From: Cellulomonas carbonis
GTDB taxonomy: Bacteria; Actinomycetota; Actinomycetes; Actinomycetales; Cellulomonadaceae
Reading direction: 5' to 3'
Assembly (NCBI RefSeq): GCF_014636275.1
Contig: NZ_BMEB01000002.1
Coordinates: forward strand, 62,001-126,000
Length of the DNA stretch: 64,000 bases
Shown: positions 33,207 through 42,150 of the stretch, piece after piece
Position numbering within the stretch: the first letter of the stretch is position 1
Layout: every line of letters begins with the position of its first letter
Translations under genes and position numbers: made by a program
The notes under the pieces: generated by a model
Database searches by the model: none
Seen by the model: the letters and a program-made list of their open reading frames with translations, nothing else
Told to the model about the DNA's origin: nothing

Positions 33207-33464
33207 CTTGGCGACCTCGGAGCAGTCGCTACCGCCCGGCTCGTCGCCGTCGTCGCGGCGTGCCTCGCTGTCGCGGACGGCTTCCGCTGGGGGAACCGCT
33301 GGTACGTCTCCTCCGTGTTCGCGGGGGACCCCGAGACGCAGGGGCACGCGCTCGAGATCCTGTCGTCGGCGCACTCAGCGCTCGTGGACGGGCTGGTCGA
33401 GCTCTCGGTCGCGGCGGTCGCGGCCGTCATCGGCTGGCGCCTGCGAGTGGTCCGTCACGCCTGA
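33207..33464 (+). pseudogene. Possible 5'-truncated small membrane protein ORF
   Basis: About 85 codons of protein-like sequence with two hydrophobic helices (ATARLVAVVAACLAVADGF; ALVDGLVELSVAAVAAVIGW) joined by RWGNRWYVSSVFAGDPETQGHALEIL. No ATG or GTG with a ribosome binding site opens this frame after palindrome B. The only in-frame upstream starts lie inside the palindrome or in the PhyH promoter. It may be a gene that lost its start when the palindrome arrived, or a chance frame. The rest of the 33035-33550 gap holds only the promoter and palindrome B. Confidence 0.3.
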
Positions 33465-33550
33465 ACCCACGCCACGCAGCGGCCCGGATCTCGTCCATCA
33501 CGCGATGATCCGTCCCCGACCGCGGTCACGCCGCGGCGGGACGACCAGGC

Positions 33551-34369
33551 TCAGGTCGTGTCGGCGCGGCGGAGGACGACGAGCGGGGTCACGTAGTGCT
33601 CCGTGACGCGTCCGCCGAGGTCGTCGACGGCGCGGGCGGCCTGGGCGGCCTCGTCCGGGGTCCAGTCGCTGAAGGTCGTGAACAGGCCGCGGACGTCGTC
33701 GGACGTCAGCTCGACCTGCCAGCGGAAGTGCTCGACGTGACGGGCGGCGAACCACCCGCCGCTCGTCAGGCGCTCGACCCACTCCTCGGTGTCGAGCTCG
33801 CCCGGCCCGGGTCGCGCGGCACCCGCACCGCGCCGGGCGACGACCGCCGCGACCCGCTCACGGAACGGCGTGGGCACGGACGGGTCGCCGTAGGCGTTCC
33901 GCCACACCGCGAGGTGCCCGCCGACGACGAGCGCCCGGTGCACCCTCGGCAGCACCACGCCGAGGTCGAACCAGTGCACCGCGGTCGCCGCGACGGCCAG
34001 GTCGAACCCGCCGGGCGCGAGCGCCACGTGCTCCGCCGTGTCGACGCGGACGGTCGCTCCGGGCCACCGACGACGCAGCCGCTCCGCGAGCGCCCGACCC
34101 GGCTCGACGGCCGTGACCTGCGCTCCTGCGGCGAGCATCGGGCCGGTGGCCTGCCCGGTCCCCGCACCGAGGTCGACCACGCGGACACCGGGCCCCAGGA
34201 TCCCGAGCCCCCGGAGCCGCGCCCACAGCGCGTCCGGGTACGGCGGCCGCGAGCGCTCGTAGACGTCCGCGATCGCGTCGAAGTGCCCGGGGTGCGGTAC
34301 CGCGCCCGACCCGCGCCCGCCGTCCTCAGCCACCCGCTGATCGTCCTCCGCGCTCCCCCGGCTCGCCAC
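33551..34369 (-). CDS. Class I SAM-dependent methyltransferase
   Basis: A 272-residue enzyme. After a short polar N-terminus the family entry FDAIADVYERSRPPYP is followed by SAM-binding motif I (VVDLGAGTGQAT, about 63-74), the acidic end of strand 2 (VTAVEPGRAL), motif II/III (FDLAVAATAVHWFD) and the strand-5 region (LVVGGHLAVWRN). This is the methyltransferase type 11 group, similar to UbiE/Tmt-like proteins of unassigned substrate. The GTG at 34369 is taken as start, although an in-frame GTG about 12 codons later (VAEDGGRG) is also possible. Confidence 0.88.
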   Translation of the reverse strand: MASRGSAEDDQRVAEDGGRGSGAVPHPGHFDAIADVYERSRPPYPDALWARLRGLGILGPGVRVVDLGAGTGQATGPMLAAGAQVTAVEPGRALAERLRRRWPGATVRVDTAEHVALAPGGFDLAVAATAVHWFDLGVVLPRVHRALVVGGHLAVWRNAYGDPSVPTPFRERVAAVVARRGAGAARPGPGELDTEEWVERLTSGGWFAARHVEHFRWQVELTSDDVRGLFTTFSDWTPDEAAQAARAVDDLGGRVTEHYVTPLVVLRRADTT

Positions 34370-34384
34370 AGAGCCCCGCGCCCT

Positions 34385-34450
34385 CCGTCGAGATCAGACT
34401 TCGCGTCGGCGTTTCCCGCGACACGCCGACGCGAAGTCTGATCTCGACGG
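34385..34450. repeat. Intergenic palindrome (family copy C)
   Basis: Perfect 27-base arms (34385-34411 and 34424-34450) around the 12-base loop TTTCCCGCGACA. The outer arm contains GTCGAGATC / GATCTCGAC, as in copy D, and G-rich sequence continues on the right. It lies between the divergently transcribed methyltransferase gene and the thiamine riboswitch operon, a place where no transcript should end. Confidence 0.92.
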
Positions 34451-34555
34451 GAGGGAGGGAGGGCGAGGGGGCGCGAGGGCGAGGGGTGGGTGGGTGGAGG
34501 GCGAGAGGGGCCGCGTCAGCGCACCCGCGCGCGGCGGTAGGGTCGCTGGTGAACG

Positions 34556-34656
34556 ACAGGGGAGCGTCGTCCGGCACGCCGGGCACCAGGACGCTGAGAG
34601 TGCGGACCTCCGCAGACCCTCGAACCTGATCCGGTTCACACCGGCGTAGGGAGTCG
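34556..34656 (+). ncRNA. TPP (THI-box) riboswitch
   Basis: The conserved aptamer parts are in order: ACAGGGGAGC (34556-34565), CTGAGAGTGCGGA (34594-34606), GACCCTCGAACCTGATCCGG (34615-34634) and CACACCGGCGTAGGGAG. A -10-like TAGGGT at 34538-34543 predicts transcription starting about five bases before it. It precedes the thiamine transporter operon, so thiamine pyrophosphate should turn these genes off. Confidence 0.95.
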
Positions 34657-34710
34657 GGATTCTCGGGCCCGTCGTCGTGCTCGGGTCACCGCGCGCGACG
34701 CCGGGCCACC

Positions 34711-34729
34711 CCTCCTGATCCAGAGGAGG
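34711..34729 (+). promoter_or_regulatory. Shine-Dalgarno-sequestering hairpin of the TPP riboswitch
   Basis: CCTCCT (34711-34716), 7-base loop, AGGAGG (34724-34729). The right arm is the ribosome binding site of thiB, seven bases before the ATG. The same anti-SD could alternatively pair with AGGGAG of the aptamer's 3' end when TPP is absent (inference), making this a translational switch. Confidence 0.6.
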
Positions 34730-34736
34730 AGACACC

Positions 34737-35849
34737 ATGGCGAGCCCCCTCGCCCCCGGGACGCGTCGCCGTCGGCCGACGACGGCGACCGCCCTCACCA
34801 CCACCGTCGCGGCCCTCGCGCTCACCGCGTGCTCGGCCGTCGGCGACTCCGAGCCCCCCGCCGCCGAGGGCGCGACCTCGTCCGGGACGGTCGTGCTCGT
34901 CACGCACGACTCGTTCGCGCTCAGCGAGGAGCTGGTCGCCGCGTTCGAGGAGGACACGGGCCTCACGCTCGAGCAGCGCGCACCCGGCGACGGCGGAGCG
35001 CTCGTCAACCAGCTCGTCCTCACCAAGGACGCCCCGCTGGGCGACGTCGTCTACGGGATCGACAACGCGTTCGCGTCGCGCGCGATCGCCGAGGGCGTCC
35101 TCGAGCCGTACGAGTCGCCCGCCGCGGGCGAGGACGCGCAGCGCTACGCGGTCGACGACGAGGGCCACCTCACCGCGGTCGACGTCGGCGACGTGTGCGT
35201 CAACGTCGACCGGACGTGGTTCGCGGAGGCCGGGATCGCCGAGCCCGAGACGCTCGAGGACCTCACGAAGCCGGAGTACGAGGACCTGCTCGTCGTGACC
35301 AACCCCGCGACGTCGTCGCCCGGTCTCGCGTTCCTCATGGCGACCGTCGCGGCGTTCGGCGAGGACGGATGGGTCGACTACTGGACCGCGCTGCGGGACA
35401 ACGGCGTCAAGGTCGCGTCGGGCTGGTCGGACGCGTACTACGTCGACTTCACCGGCCCGTCGAGCGAGGGGGGCGACCGCCCACTCGTGCTGTCCTACGC
35501 GTCGTCTCCGCCGTACGAGGTGCCCGAGGGCGTGACCGACCCGGCCGAGGCGCCGACGCGCGCGCTGCTCGACACGTGCTTCCGGCAGGTCGAGTACGCG
35601 GGGGTGCTCGCGGGCGCCGAGAACCCCGAGGGCGCGCGGCAGGTCGTCGACTGGCTGCTCAGCCCCGAGGTCCAGGCCGACATCCCCGAGCAGATGTACG
35701 TCTACCCCGTCGACTCCTCGGTCGAGCTCCCCGAGAGCTGGGCGACGTTCGCACCGCAGCCCGAGGAGCCCTTCACGCTCGACCCCGAGGTGATCACCGA
35801 GAACCGGGACGCGTGGATCCGCACGTGGACCGACACCGTCGTCGGCTGA
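34737..35849 (+). CDS. thiB: Thiamine ABC transporter substrate-binding lipoprotein
   Basis: A 370-residue extracytoplasmic binding protein. The N-terminal lipobox LTAC (Cys32) anchors it. The mature protein follows the TbpA/ThiB pattern: VVLVTHDSFALSEELVAAFEEDTGLTLEQ, GGALVNQLVLTKDAPLGDVVYGIDNAFASRA, VDVGDVCVNVDRTWF, VVTNPATSSPGLAFLMATVAAFGEDGW and the ligand-pocket segment GWSDAYYVDF. The start has a strong AGGAGG. First gene under the TPP riboswitch, co-transcribed with permease and ATPase genes. Confidence 0.95.
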   Translation: MASPLAPGTRRRRPTTATALTTTVAALALTACSAVGDSEPPAAEGATSSGTVVLVTHDSFALSEELVAAFEEDTGLTLEQRAPGDGGALVNQLVLTKDAPLGDVVYGIDNAFASRAIAEGVLEPYESPAAGEDAQRYAVDDEGHLTAVDVGDVCVNVDRTWFAEAGIAEPETLEDLTKPEYEDLLVVTNPATSSPGLAFLMATVAAFGEDGWVDYWTALRDNGVKVASGWSDAYYVDFTGPSSEGGDRPLVLSYASSPPYEVPEGVTDPAEAPTRALLDTCFRQVEYAGVLAGAENPEGARQVVDWLLSPEVQADIPEQMYVYPVDSSVELPESWATFAPQPEEPFTLDPEVITENRDAWIRTWTDTVVG

Positions 35850-35919
35850 CCGGCCGACGACACCCCCTCGCCGGCCCCGGGCCGGCGTCCCCCCGAGCAC
35901 ATCGAGGACACGGGAACCC

Positions 35920-37641
35920 GTGACGACGCTCACCGCCCCCGCGAGCGCCCCCCTCGCGTACCGCCGCTCGGCGGTCCGCAGGGGGGTGCTGTGGGCGCTC
36001 GCCGCCGCGGTGCCGCTCGCGTTCCTCACGGTCTTCTTCGCCTACCCCGTCGCGGCGATCGTGGGCAGGGGCCTCGTGGCCGACGGTGCCCTCGACCTCA
36101 GCGGGTTCGCCGACGTGCTGTCGCGTCCCCGCACCTGGCGCATCGTCGGGACGACGCTCGCGCAGGCGACCGTCGGCACGGTCCTCGCGGTCGTCCTCGG
36201 CGTCCCGGGCGCGTACGTCCTGCACCGCTGCACGTTCCCCGGTCGCACCGCGGTGCGGGCGTTCGTCGTCGTGCCGTTCGTGCTGCCGACCGTCGTCGTC
36301 GGCGTGGCGTTCCGCTCCGTCCTCGCACCGCACGGACCGCTCGGGTTCCTCGACTGGGACGGCACGTTCGCGGGCGTCGTCGCGGCGCTCGTCTTCTTCA
36401 ACTACGCCGTCGTCGTCCGCACCGTGGGGGCCTTCTGGGCGACCCTCGACCCACGGGCCGAGCAGGCCGCCCGGACGCTCGGCGCACCTCCGTGGCGCGC
36501 GTTCGTCTCGGTGACCCTGCCCGCGCTGACGCCCGCGATCGCGTCCGCCGCGGCGATCGTGTTCCTGTTCTGCTCGACGGCGTTCGGCGTCGTCCTCGTG
36601 CTCGGCGGCACCGGCTACGGCACGGTCGAGACCGAAATCTGGGTCCAGACGACGCAGTTCCTGGACCTGCGGGCCGCCGCGGTGCTCTCGGTGCTGCAGC
36701 TGCTCGTCGTGGGCGCGGCGCTCGCGGTCGCGGGGCGGGCGCGGACGTCACGCGAGCGCGCGCTCGAGCTGCGCGTCACGCAGATGCGGCTCGCGCTGCG
36801 CGGCCCCGAGCGGCGGGCCGGCGACGTCGCCGCGGTCGCCGTCACAGGGCTCGTCGTCGTCGGGCTCCTCGCGCTCCCGCTCCTCACGGTGCTCGTCCGG
36901 TCGTTCCGGACGCCGTCGGGCTGGGGGCTCGGCAACTACGCGGCCCTCGGGACCACGGGCGGCCCGAACGCGCTCAGCGTGACGGTGTGGGAGGCCGCGG
37001 CCACGTCGCTGCGGGTCGCGCTCGACGCCACGGTGCTCGCGGTCGTCGTCGGCGGGCTCGTCGCGCTCGTCGTGTCGCGCCGGCCCCGATCGCGTCCGGC
37101 GCGCCGCGCCGTCCGGCTGCTCGACGGCGTCTTCATGCTGCCGCTCGGCGTCTCGGCCGTGACGGTGGGTTTTGGCTTCCTCGTCGCGCTCGACCGGCCG
37201 TTCGGGATCGACCTCGACCTGCGGGGGTCGCTCGTCCTCGTGCCGATCGCCCAGGCGGTCGTCGCGGTGCCGCTCGTGGTGCGTACCGTGCTGCCCGTGC
37301 TGCGCGCGATCGACACCCGGCTGCACGAGGCCGCCGCGGTGCTCGGCGCGTCGCCCGGTGCGGTGCTGCGCCTCGTCGACTGGCCGGTCGCGGCGCGCTC
37401 ACTCGGCCTCGCGGTCGGGCTCGCGTTCGCGGTGAGCCTCGGCGAGTTCGGCGCGACGTCGTTCCTCGCGCGGCCCGACCGCCCCACGCTGCCCGTCGTG
37501 ATCTTCCGCCTCATCGGGCGCCCGGGAGCGGAGAACCTCGGCATGGCGCTCGCCGCGTCCGTCCTGCTCGCGGCGCTCACGGCCGCCGTCATGCTCGTCG
37601 CCGAGCGCCTGCGCGCCGGCTCCGCCGGGGACCTCGCGTGA
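35920..37641 (+). CDS. thiP: Thiamine ABC transporter permease (fused two-domain)
   Basis: A 573-residue permease of the ThiP/FbpB type with about 12 membrane helices in two homologous halves. Each half has an EAA loop (DPRAEQAARTLGAPPWRAFVSVTLPALTPAI near 170-200 and DTRLHEAAAVLGASPGAVLRLVDWPVAARS near 465-495) that contacts the ATPase. The GTG start follows a 70-base gap after thiB. The stop overlaps the ATPase gene by four bases. Confidence 0.94.
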   Translation: MTTLTAPASAPLAYRRSAVRRGVLWALAAAVPLAFLTVFFAYPVAAIVGRGLVADGALDLSGFADVLSRPRTWRIVGTTLAQATVGTVLAVVLGVPGAYVLHRCTFPGRTAVRAFVVVPFVLPTVVVGVAFRSVLAPHGPLGFLDWDGTFAGVVAALVFFNYAVVVRTVGAFWATLDPRAEQAARTLGAPPWRAFVSVTLPALTPAIASAAAIVFLFCSTAFGVVLVLGGTGYGTVETEIWVQTTQFLDLRAAAVLSVLQLLVVGAALAVAGRARTSRERALELRVTQMRLALRGPERRAGDVAAVAVTGLVVVGLLALPLLTVLVRSFRTPSGWGLGNYAALGTTGGPNALSVTVWEAAATSLRVALDATVLAVVVGGLVALVVSRRPRSRPARRAVRLLDGVFMLPLGVSAVTVGFGFLVALDRPFGIDLDLRGSLVLVPIAQAVVAVPLVVRTVLPVLRAIDTRLHEAAAVLGASPGAVLRLVDWPVAARSLGLAVGLAFAVSLGEFGATSFLARPDRPTLPVVIFRLIGRPGAENLGMALAASVLLAALTAAVMLVAERLRAGSAGDLA

Positions 37642-38684
37642 CCGCCCCGGGTGCCGGGCTGCGCGTCGAGGACGTCGTCGTCCTCTACCGCGACGACGAC
37701 GGCACGACCAAGGCCGCCGTCGACGGCCTGACCCTCGCGGTCGCGCCGGGCGAGGTCGTCGCGCTGCTCGGCCCGTCGGGCAGCGGGAAGTCGAGCCTGC
37801 TGCGCGCCGTCGCGGGGCTCGAACCGGTCGCACGAGGCCGCGTGACGTGGGACGGCACCGACCTCGCGGGCGTCCCCGTGCACCGCCGCGGCATGGGCCT
37901 GATGTTCCAGGACGGCCAGCTGTTCCCGCACCGCGACGTCGCGCGCAACGTCGCCTTCGGGCTGCAGATGCAGCGCGTCCCGCGTGCCGAGCGCGCCCGC
38001 CGCGTCGCCGAGCTGCTCGACCTCGTGGGCCTCGCCGGGTTCGGCGACCGCGACGTCGCGAGCCTGTCCGGGGGCGAGCGGCAGCGCGTCGCGCTCGCGC
38101 GGTCGCTCGCGCCGCGGCCGCGCCTGCTCCTGCTCGACGAGCCGCTGTCGGCGCTCGACCGCGCGCTGCGCGAGCGCCTCGCCGACGACGTGCGTGCGGC
38201 GCTCACGGCGACCGGCACCACGGCGCTGTTCGTCACGCACGACCATGACGAGGCCTTCGCGGTCGCGGACCGGATCGCCGTCATGGACGCCGGCCACCTG
38301 CTCCAGGTCGACCCGCCCGCGGTGCTGTGGCACCGGCCGTCGTCGCGCCGCGTCGCGGAGTTCCTGGGCTACGAGGCGTTCGTCGCCGCCGGGTCGCCCG
38401 TCGGTCGCGCGCTCACCGGCGAGGCCGGGGCCCCGGCTCCGGACGCGCTGCTGGCGGTGGGTCCGGGGTCGCTGCACCGTGTGCCCGACGGCGTGGCCGC
38501 CACCGTCCGGGGTGCGGGGTTCCGGCGCGGCGTCGTCGAGCTCGTCGTCGACGTCGAGGGGGTCGGGCGCGTCACCGTGGTCGAGCCGAGCGGCGACCCG
38601 GCCGCGGCGCTCCCGGCCGTCGGCACGCAGGTCACGGTCCGCGCGGACCCGCACCGGGTGGCGGTCGTCGGGGGGTACGGCTGA
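37638..38684 (+). CDS. thiQ: Thiamine ABC transporter ATP-binding protein
   Basis: A 348-residue ATPase with Walker A GPSGSGKSS, Q-loop MFQDGQLFPHRDVARNV, signature LSGGERQRVALARSL, Walker B LLLLDEPLSALD and H-loop FVTHDHDEAF. A C-terminal extension of about 110 residues forms a TOBE-like regulatory domain (LLAVGPGSLHRVPDGV, VVEPSGDPAAALPAVGTQVTV). It is longer than the enterobacterial ThiQ (about 230) and more like PotA/FbpC ATPases. Specificity is assigned from the operon and riboswitch. Confidence 0.9.
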   Translation: MTAPGAGLRVEDVVVLYRDDDGTTKAAVDGLTLAVAPGEVVALLGPSGSGKSSLLRAVAGLEPVARGRVTWDGTDLAGVPVHRRGMGLMFQDGQLFPHRDVARNVAFGLQMQRVPRAERARRVAELLDLVGLAGFGDRDVASLSGGERQRVALARSLAPRPRLLLLDEPLSALDRALRERLADDVRAALTATGTTALFVTHDHDEAFAVADRIAVMDAGHLLQVDPPAVLWHRPSSRRVAEFLGYEAFVAAGSPVGRALTGEAGAPAPDALLAVGPGSLHRVPDGVAATVRGAGFRRGVVELVVDVEGVGRVTVVEPSGDPAAALPAVGTQVTVRADPHRVAVVGGYG

Positions 38685-38722
38685 CCCCTTACGCTGTGCT
38701 TCCCTGAAACGCAAGGAGAACG

Positions 38723-40837
38723 ATGTCCGCACACACGCCGGTGGGGCTCCCGGCGGATGCGGTGGGGGTCGTCACGGCCCTCGCGGTCGACGCCGCGGGC
38801 ATCGGCGCATACGAGTGGGACCTGGCCACGGGCGACCTCCGCTGGGACGCCCGCACGATCGAGCTGTTCGGCTACACGCCCGAGACGTGGACGCGCTCGA
38901 TCGACGGCTTCACCGAGCGCCTGCACCCCGACGACGTCGGCCCGACCATGGCGGCCATCCAGCGCGCGATCGACTCGTGCGGCGAGTACGCGCTCGAGTA
39001 CCGGGTGCTGCTGCCGACGGGCGAGACGCGCTGGGTCGCGGCCCGGGGCCGCGCGCTCCCGGGCGACGACGGCGCCACGGCGAAGCTCGTCGGCGCGGCG
39101 TACGACACGACCGCGACGCACGAGGCCGAGGCCCGCGTGGCCCGCGTGCTCGAGTCGATCCCGACGGCGTTCTTCTCGCTCGACCGGCGCTGGCGGTTCA
39201 CGTACGTCAACGCGGAGGCCGAGCGGATCCTCGCGAGCCCGCGTGACCAGCTGATCGGCCGCGACGTGTGGGAGCTGTTCCCCGCCGCGGTCGGGACCGC
39301 GTTCGAGCGGCACTACCGGCACGCGATGGAGACGGGCCTGGCCGCGTCGTTCGAGGAGTACTACCCCGAACCGCTCGACCGCTGGTACGAGGTGCGCGCG
39401 TGGCCGTCGCCCGACGGGCTCTCGGTGTACTTCCTGGACATCAGCGACCGGCGCGCCGCGCAGGACCGCGTCACGCAGGCCGCCCGACGCGCCGCGCTGA
39501 CCGCGCGCGTCACGGCCGAGCTCGCCGAGTCGCTCGAGACCGAGGAGGCCGTCGCACGCCTCGCCCAGCTGGTCGTGCCCGATCTCGCGGACTGGTGCGT
39601 CGTCACCGTGGTCGAGGACTCGTCCAACGGCGGCCACGGGCACCTGCGCGACATCGCGTCGTGGCACGTGGACGAGGAGCGCCGCGCCGACGTCGCCGAG
39701 TACGCGAGCCGCCGCCTCGGCAGCCTCGCCGACGACGCGTTCCTCACGCGGGCACTCACCTCCAGCGAGCTGATCCTCGTCCCGTCCGACGCGACGGCGG
39801 CCGTGCAGCGGGTGCTGCTGCCCGGACGCGCGCGCGACCTGCTCGACGTCCTGCGGCCCGGCTCCGCGGCCGTGCTCCCCATGCGCGCGCGCGGGCGAAC
39901 GGTCGGCGCGCTGAGCCTCTTCTCGGGGTCGCAGCGCGCCCCGATGACACCCGACGAGGTGACGACGGCCGAGGAGGTCGCGGGCCGTGCGGCCCTCGCG
40001 CTCGACAACGCGCGCCTCTACCGGCAGCAGCGCACCATCGCCGAGGGCTTCCAGCGCTCGCTCCTCACGGACCCGCCGCAGCCGGACCACCTCGAGATCG
40101 CCGTCCGCTACCACCCGGCCGCGGAGGCCGCTCAGGTCGGCGGCGACTGGTACGACGCCTTCATGCAGCCCGACGGCGCGACCGTCCTCGTCATCGGCGA
40201 CGTCGCCGGCCACGACATCGCCGCCGCCGCCACCATGAGCCAGGTCCGCTCGGTGCTGCGGGGGATCGCCGTGACCACCGAGGCCGCTCCCGCGGCGCTG
40301 CTCGAGCGCGTCGACCGGGCCCTGCGGACCCTCGACACGGGGGCCATCGCGACCGCCGTCGTCGCGCGCCTGGAGCAGGAGGAGGACGAGCTGCACCGCG
40401 GCGTCACGCGCCTCCGCTGGTCCAACGCGGGGCACCCCGACCCGATGCTCGTCGCCGAGGACGGCACCGTCACGCCGCTGTCCGCACGGAAGCCCGAGCC
40501 CCTTCTCGGCCTCCTGCCCGACAGCGCCCGCACCGACGTCGAGCTGACCCTCGAGCGGGGCGCGACGCTCGTGCTCTACACCGACGGCCTCGTGGAGCGC
40601 CGCGACCAGCCGCTGCGCGAGGGCATGGTCCGCCTGCGGGAGACCCTCGCCGAGCTCGCCGCGCTCCCGCTCGAGGAGCTGTGCGACGAGCTGCTCGCGC
40701 GCATGGTCCCCGAGAGCCCGCCCGACGACGTCGCGCTCGTCGCGATCCGCCTGCACCCGCAGGACGTGCCGCGCCCGCCCGAGGCGGGGCCGAGCGACGT
40801 CCCGCCCGACGTGCCGGAGGACCCGGCGGGGACGTGA
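38723..40837 (+). CDS. PAS-PAS-GAF-SpoIIE (PP2C) serine phosphatase
   Basis: A 704-residue signalling phosphatase. A first PAS (about 22-135; YEWDLATGDLRWDARTIELFGYTPE), a second PAS (about 138-250; FFSLDRRWRFTYVNAEAERIL) and a GAF domain (about 265-445) precede a RsbU/SpoIIE-type PP2C domain. The metal-binding motifs are intact: GGDWYDAF, VIGDVAGHDIAAAATMSQVR, RWSNAGHPDPML, LVLYTDGLVERR and PPDDVALVAI. Such proteins dephosphorylate anti-anti-sigma factors in stress-sigma partner switching; no partner genes are adjacent. The ATG has a good AAGGAG. A -10-like TACGCT lies 30 bases upstream. Confidence 0.93.
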   Translation: MSAHTPVGLPADAVGVVTALAVDAAGIGAYEWDLATGDLRWDARTIELFGYTPETWTRSIDGFTERLHPDDVGPTMAAIQRAIDSCGEYALEYRVLLPTGETRWVAARGRALPGDDGATAKLVGAAYDTTATHEAEARVARVLESIPTAFFSLDRRWRFTYVNAEAERILASPRDQLIGRDVWELFPAAVGTAFERHYRHAMETGLAASFEEYYPEPLDRWYEVRAWPSPDGLSVYFLDISDRRAAQDRVTQAARRAALTARVTAELAESLETEEAVARLAQLVVPDLADWCVVTVVEDSSNGGHGHLRDIASWHVDEERRADVAEYASRRLGSLADDAFLTRALTSSELILVPSDATAAVQRVLLPGRARDLLDVLRPGSAAVLPMRARGRTVGALSLFSGSQRAPMTPDEVTTAEEVAGRAALALDNARLYRQQRTIAEGFQRSLLTDPPQPDHLEIAVRYHPAAEAAQVGGDWYDAFMQPDGATVLVIGDVAGHDIAAAATMSQVRSVLRGIAVTTEAAPAALLERVDRALRTLDTGAIATAVVARLEQEEDELHRGVTRLRWSNAGHPDPMLVAEDGTVTPLSARKPEPLLGLLPDSARTDVELTLERGATLVLYTDGLVERRDQPLREGMVRLRETLAELAALPLEELCDELLARMVPESPPDDVALVAIRLHPQDVPRPPEAGPSDVPPDVPEDPAGT

Positions 40838-40858
40838 GCGCCCCCGCCGGGCGACGGC

Positions 40859-42010
40859 TCAGACGGACGCCGCCTCCGGCTCGACGAGGCTCGCCGTGGC
40901 GGCCGCGACCTTCCGCTGCCACTCGCCGGCGACGCCACGCGGACGGAACCCCAGCGCGACGTTGATGCCGAGCATGAACGCGTTCTCCTCGGCGTTCCAC
41001 GTGTGGACGCGTCGCGCCTCGGGCCGGACGTCGCGCAACCGGTGCAGGAGGTCCGCCTTGACGAGCATGCCGAGACGTCGGCCGCGGTGCTCGCTCAGCA
41101 CGAGGGTGTCCTCCTGGAACACGACCTCGGGCTCGTCGAGCGGCCACTCGACCATCGTGAACGCCGCGAGCTCGCCGCTCGGGACGTGCTCGGCGGCCAC
41201 GAGGAGGTACCCGTGCCCGGCCGCCACGATGTCGCTCTCGTACGTCCGCACGCGCTCGGCGTCCCACGGGTCCTCGGTCATGTCGAGCCCGCCCGACGGG
41301 GCGTCGGTCGACATCCGCGTCTCGAGGAGCGCGAGCGCGTCGACCCACTCGTCGGGCGTGCGGCTCTGCCACGACACCAGCCGGTAGTCGGACCCCGCGC
41401 GCTCGGCCGCCTCGGCGCGCAGCCGCGCGAGGTGGTCCGGGTCGACAGGGAGGTCGAGCACCGAGTAGCGCGCGGCCTGCTCGAGCGCGTAGCCGTGGCT
41501 CGCCGCGAGGTGCGCGGCCGGGTCGGCGGCGAGGATGCGACCGCTGCCGGTCGGCGGCTCGAGGACGCCGTCGGCGCCGACTGCGGGCTCGCCCCCGTGC
41601 TCGCTCTCGACGACGAGCGTCGTGCGCCCGGCGGCGAGCGCGACCCGCTCGGCCGCCTCGAGGAGCGCGTCGCCCACGTCGCCGGCCCGGTGGTCGGGGT
41701 GCACGACGACGCCGAACCACGCCGAGTGCTCGTTGCCCTTGAGCGGCATGGTCACCGAGACCATGCCGACGACGTCGTCGGCGCCCGGCTCGACGACGTC
41801 GGCCGGCGTCGCGACGAGCCGGACGCGGCGCGCGTACTCCTGCTCGCGGAGCTTGACGAGCATGTAGCGGGCCGAGAACGCGGTGTCGTCGTGCCCGTAC
41901 ACGAAGCGGTCGGACGCGCGGCTCACGCGCTCGCAGCCGTGCAGCGCCCAGGCCTCGGGCTCGTCGAGCGAGTCGGGGACGGGGACCTCGGAGATGCGCC
42001 AGTCGGACAT
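40859..42010 (-). CDS. Tandem GNAT-family N-acetyltransferase
   Basis: A 383-residue protein with two GNAT-like halves. The first (about 55-180) has GMVSVTMPLKGNEHSAWFGVVVHPDHRAGDVGDALL. The second (about 225-370) has the clearer acetyl-CoA motif SEHRGRRLGMLVKADLLHRL and VHTWNAEENAFMLGINVALGF. Double-GNAT proteins are frequent in actinobacteria and acetylate varied small molecules; the substrate is unknown. The ATG at 42010 (MSDWRISEV) is chosen; a GTG three codons upstream is possible. A GACAGT -10 lies seven bases before the ATG. Confidence 0.86.
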   Translation of the reverse strand: MSDWRISEVPVPDSLDEPEAWALHGCERVSRASDRFVYGHDDTAFSARYMLVKLREQEYARRVRLVATPADVVEPGADDVVGMVSVTMPLKGNEHSAWFGVVVHPDHRAGDVGDALLEAAERVALAAGRTTLVVESEHGGEPAVGADGVLEPPTGSGRILAADPAAHLAASHGYALEQAARYSVLDLPVDPDHLARLRAEAAERAGSDYRLVSWQSRTPDEWVDALALLETRMSTDAPSGGLDMTEDPWDAERVRTYESDIVAAGHGYLLVAAEHVPSGELAAFTMVEWPLDEPEVVFQEDTLVLSEHRGRRLGMLVKADLLHRLRDVRPEARRVHTWNAEENAFMLGINVALGFRPRGVAGEWQRKVAAATASLVEPEAASV

Positions 42011-42150
42011 GCCGTCCACTGTCGCGCGCCCGCGGGCGCCGGGCGACGCATTTTCCCCGGTGCCGTACGCTCCCAGCCGGTACGAGGGGGCTGCCGGTGC
42101 GCAGGACCCGCCGGGGTGCCATGATCGAGCGGGAGTCCTGGGAGGTCCGC

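Noticed and set aside
36602..36935. Minus-strand frames within thiP considered as small genes
   Set aside because: They overlap well-conserved ThiP helices and the translations are Ser/Arg/Thr-rich shadows with no ribosome binding sites.
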